7,485 bases of DNA from Bacteriovoracaceae bacterium (GTDB lineage Bacteria > Bdellovibrionota > Bacteriovoracia > Bacteriovoracales > Bacteriovoracaceae). Each line of letters begins with the position of its first letter. The stretch's first letter is position 1. Shown here in pieces: positions 6,499 to 7,485 of this stretch. The DNA lies in contig JAGOVR010000075.1 of assembly GCA_018060635.1 (NCBI GenBank), positions 1 through 7,485 of the forward strand, in the 5' to 3' direction. The translations under genes and the position numbers were made by a program. The notes under the pieces were generated by a model that was given only the letters and a program-made list of their open reading frames with translations, was not told the DNA's origin and ran no database searches.

Positions 6499-7259
6499 TT
6501 TTTAATGCGGGATTTATCTTTTTGTCTAAAGTAAGCAAAGGCGTATTTCATAAATTGGGAATAAGAAGCATTGAGAGCAATGACAAGTCCATGCACTCCA
6601 TCTAAGAATCCTTTTTTAATAAGATAGCATTCTATGAATTTTATAAAAGGGCGAATTAGGAGGGATAAGATACAGATTTTTTTTGTTGTGGCTAAAATTT
6701 CTCCTGCTAATTTAGCATATTTAAGATTTGTTTTTACTTGAGATTCAAAGCTTGGGAAAGAATAGTGTAAAAGATGTCCATGCAGTTTTCCTATGTTTCC
6801 TTCTTTTTTTAAAATAAGTTTTTCGTGGACTTGAGGTGTTGTCCAGAAACTCTTATTTTTTTTTGCTAAGCGAACAATGTTATCAGGATACCAACCTCCA
6901 TGATAAATCCATTTTCCACAAAACTGCGTAAGCCTTGAAAGAGTATAGGCATCACAGGTAGGATTTTTTAAAATTTCTTGAATATTTTTGGCAAGTTCTG
7001 GTGAAATTTCTTCATCCGCATCTATATTAAGAACCCATTCATTTTGGCATAGAGAGGCGGCATAATTTTTTTGCTGACCGTACCCTTCAAATTTTTTGGT
7101 ATAAACTTTCGCTCCATTTCGTTCAGCAATTTCTACTGTTTTATCACTGCTTAAAGAATCAACCACGATAATTTCTTGAGCAAAAGAAAGTGATTTTATG
7201 CAACGTTCTATGTTGGCTTCTTCATTGAGAGTTATTAGGGTGACAGAGAGTTTATTCAT
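6495..7259 (-). CDS. Family 2 glycosyltransferase, WaaE/KdtX-like
   Basis: Probable inverting, GT-A-fold transferase that adds a hexose to LPS core or a related surface glycan from a nucleotide sugar at the inner face of the cytoplasmic membrane. The 254 residues start with the GT2 nucleotide-binding strand and TLNEE (10-14), then VVDS (32-35), GQQKNYA (61-67) and the metal-binding D-x-D in NIDADEE (78-84). Downstream are GGWYPDNIVRL (121-131) and VHEKL (144-148), which carries the candidate catalytic acidic residue, and HYS (165-167). A hydrophobic helix near 194-215 and the GFLDGVHGL block (217-225) are typical of the WaaE/KdtX subgroup. In Klebsiella and Serratia, WaaE adds beta-1,4-glucose to heptose I; acceptor and sugar here are unknown. 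No good Shine-Dalgarno sequence precedes the ATG. The gene is divergent from ugd, 44 bases away, which fits a surface-polysaccharide locus continuing past the window. Confidence 0.88.
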   Translation of the reverse strand: MNKLSVTLITLNEEANIERCIKSLSFAQEIIVVDSLSSDKTVEIAERNGAKVYTKKFEGYGQQKNYAASLCQNEWVLNIDADEEISPELAKNIQEILKNPTCDAYTLSRLTQFCGKWIYHGGWYPDNIVRLAKKNKSFWTTPQVHEKLILKKEGNIGKLHGHLLHYSFPSFESQVKTNLKYAKLAGEILATTKKICILSLLIRPFIKFIECYLIKKGFLDGVHGLVIALNASYSQFMKYAFAYFRQKDKSRIKN

Positions 7260-7291
7260 GCAGTAAATATATACCCTAGGATGCTTAAATT

Positions 7292-7299
7292 GGAAGGAG
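7292..7299 (+). promoter_or_regulatory. Ribosome binding site of ugd
   Basis: GGAAGGAG lies four bases before the ATG at 7304. The core is strong although the spacing is short, and it confirms the start of ugd. Confidence 0.7.
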
Positions 7300-7303
7300 T
7301 TTT

Positions 7304-7485
7304 ATGAAAGTATCGGTGATAGGTACAGGATATGTTGGTTTGGTTTCAGGAACTTGTTTTGCTGAAATGGGGCATACCGTAACTTGCATTGATGTGGATA
7401 AAGCTAAAATTACAATGCTGAAAGAGGGCAAGTCTCCTATTTATGAACCAGGGCTTACAGACCTACTTCTAAGAAATATTAAAGC
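7304..7485 (+). CDS. ugd: UDP-glucose 6-dehydrogenase, N-terminal part, cut by window edge
   Basis: Cytosolic enzyme that oxidises UDP-glucose to UDP-glucuronate with two NAD, supplying uronic acid for capsule, LPS or lipid A modification. Sixty full codons are visible. The Rossmann NAD-binding loop GTGYVGL (7-13) is followed by CFAEMGHTV (18-26) and CIDVDKAKI (28-36), where Asp30 would contact the NAD ribose. The family hallmark IYEPGL (46-51) comes next. The catalytic Cys and Lys lie beyond the edge. A related UDP-N-acetyl-mannosamine or GDP-mannose dehydrogenase is possible because they share this N-terminus, but the YEPGL text favours UDP-glucose dehydrogenase. It probably heads a plus-strand unit of sugar-nucleotide or polysaccharide genes. 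A TATATA at 7268-7273 could be its -10 element, without a clear -35 box. Confidence 0.92.
   Translation, partial: MKVSVIGTGYVGLVSGTCFAEMGHTVTCIDVDKAKITMLKEGKSPIYEPGLTDLLLRNIK

Noticed and set aside
1..7485. A defence, mobile or other accessory system
   Set aside because: Every long frame has a housekeeping or envelope match or matching composition; no transposase, integrase, toxin, nuclease, direct-repeat array or tRNA was seen.

Overview
The window is an AT-rich stretch (roughly one third G+C by eye) of a Gram-negative bacterial chromosome, densely packed with housekeeping and envelope genes. An LPS-export permease, a WaaE/KdtX-like LPS-core-type glycosyltransferase, a lipoprotein with a lipobox and RodZ together indicate an LPS-bearing outer membrane and MurG/MreB-type cell-wall growth. 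The low G+C and the look of the LptF and of the lepA-linked unknown protein suggest a Bdellovibrionota/Bacteriovorax-like or other delta-type proteobacterium. That placement is inference, not proof.

Layout. Minus strand 688-1: the N-terminal 229 codons of a leucyl aminopeptidase (pepA), cut by the window edge. Plus strand 788-1903: an LptF/LptG-family permease (lptF-like), divergent from pepA. Minus strand 3875-1860: a two-gene unit of a TPR lipoprotein (PilF/PilW-like, TTG start) followed by rodZ, whose end overlaps the end of lptF by 44 bp. Plus strand 4064-6498: lepA and a tightly linked gene for a 207-residue protein of unknown function. Minus strand 7259-6495: a family 2 glycosyltransferase whose stop codon interlocks with that of the unknown gene. 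Plus strand 7304 to the edge: the start of UDP-glucose 6-dehydrogenase (ugd).

Gene logic. Two arrangements repeat ones known from gammaproteobacteria: pepA divergent from lptF, and a pilF-like TPR gene directly before rodZ. The lptG that follows lptF in E. coli is absent here. LptF pulls LPS out of the inner membrane, the glycosyltransferase probably decorates LPS core or another surface glycan, Ugd makes UDP-glucuronate for such glycans, and RodZ links the cytoskeleton to cell-wall growth. LepA is a ribosome-associated GTPase.

No RNA gene, insertion sequence, CRISPR array or phage gene was seen, and no stretch over 300 bases lacks a gene. I found no evidence for an accessory or previously undescribed system. 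The least explained items are the 207-residue protein behind lepA, the C-terminal tail of RodZ, a 15-bp element shared by two divergent promoter regions, and a possible short leader ORF before lepA.
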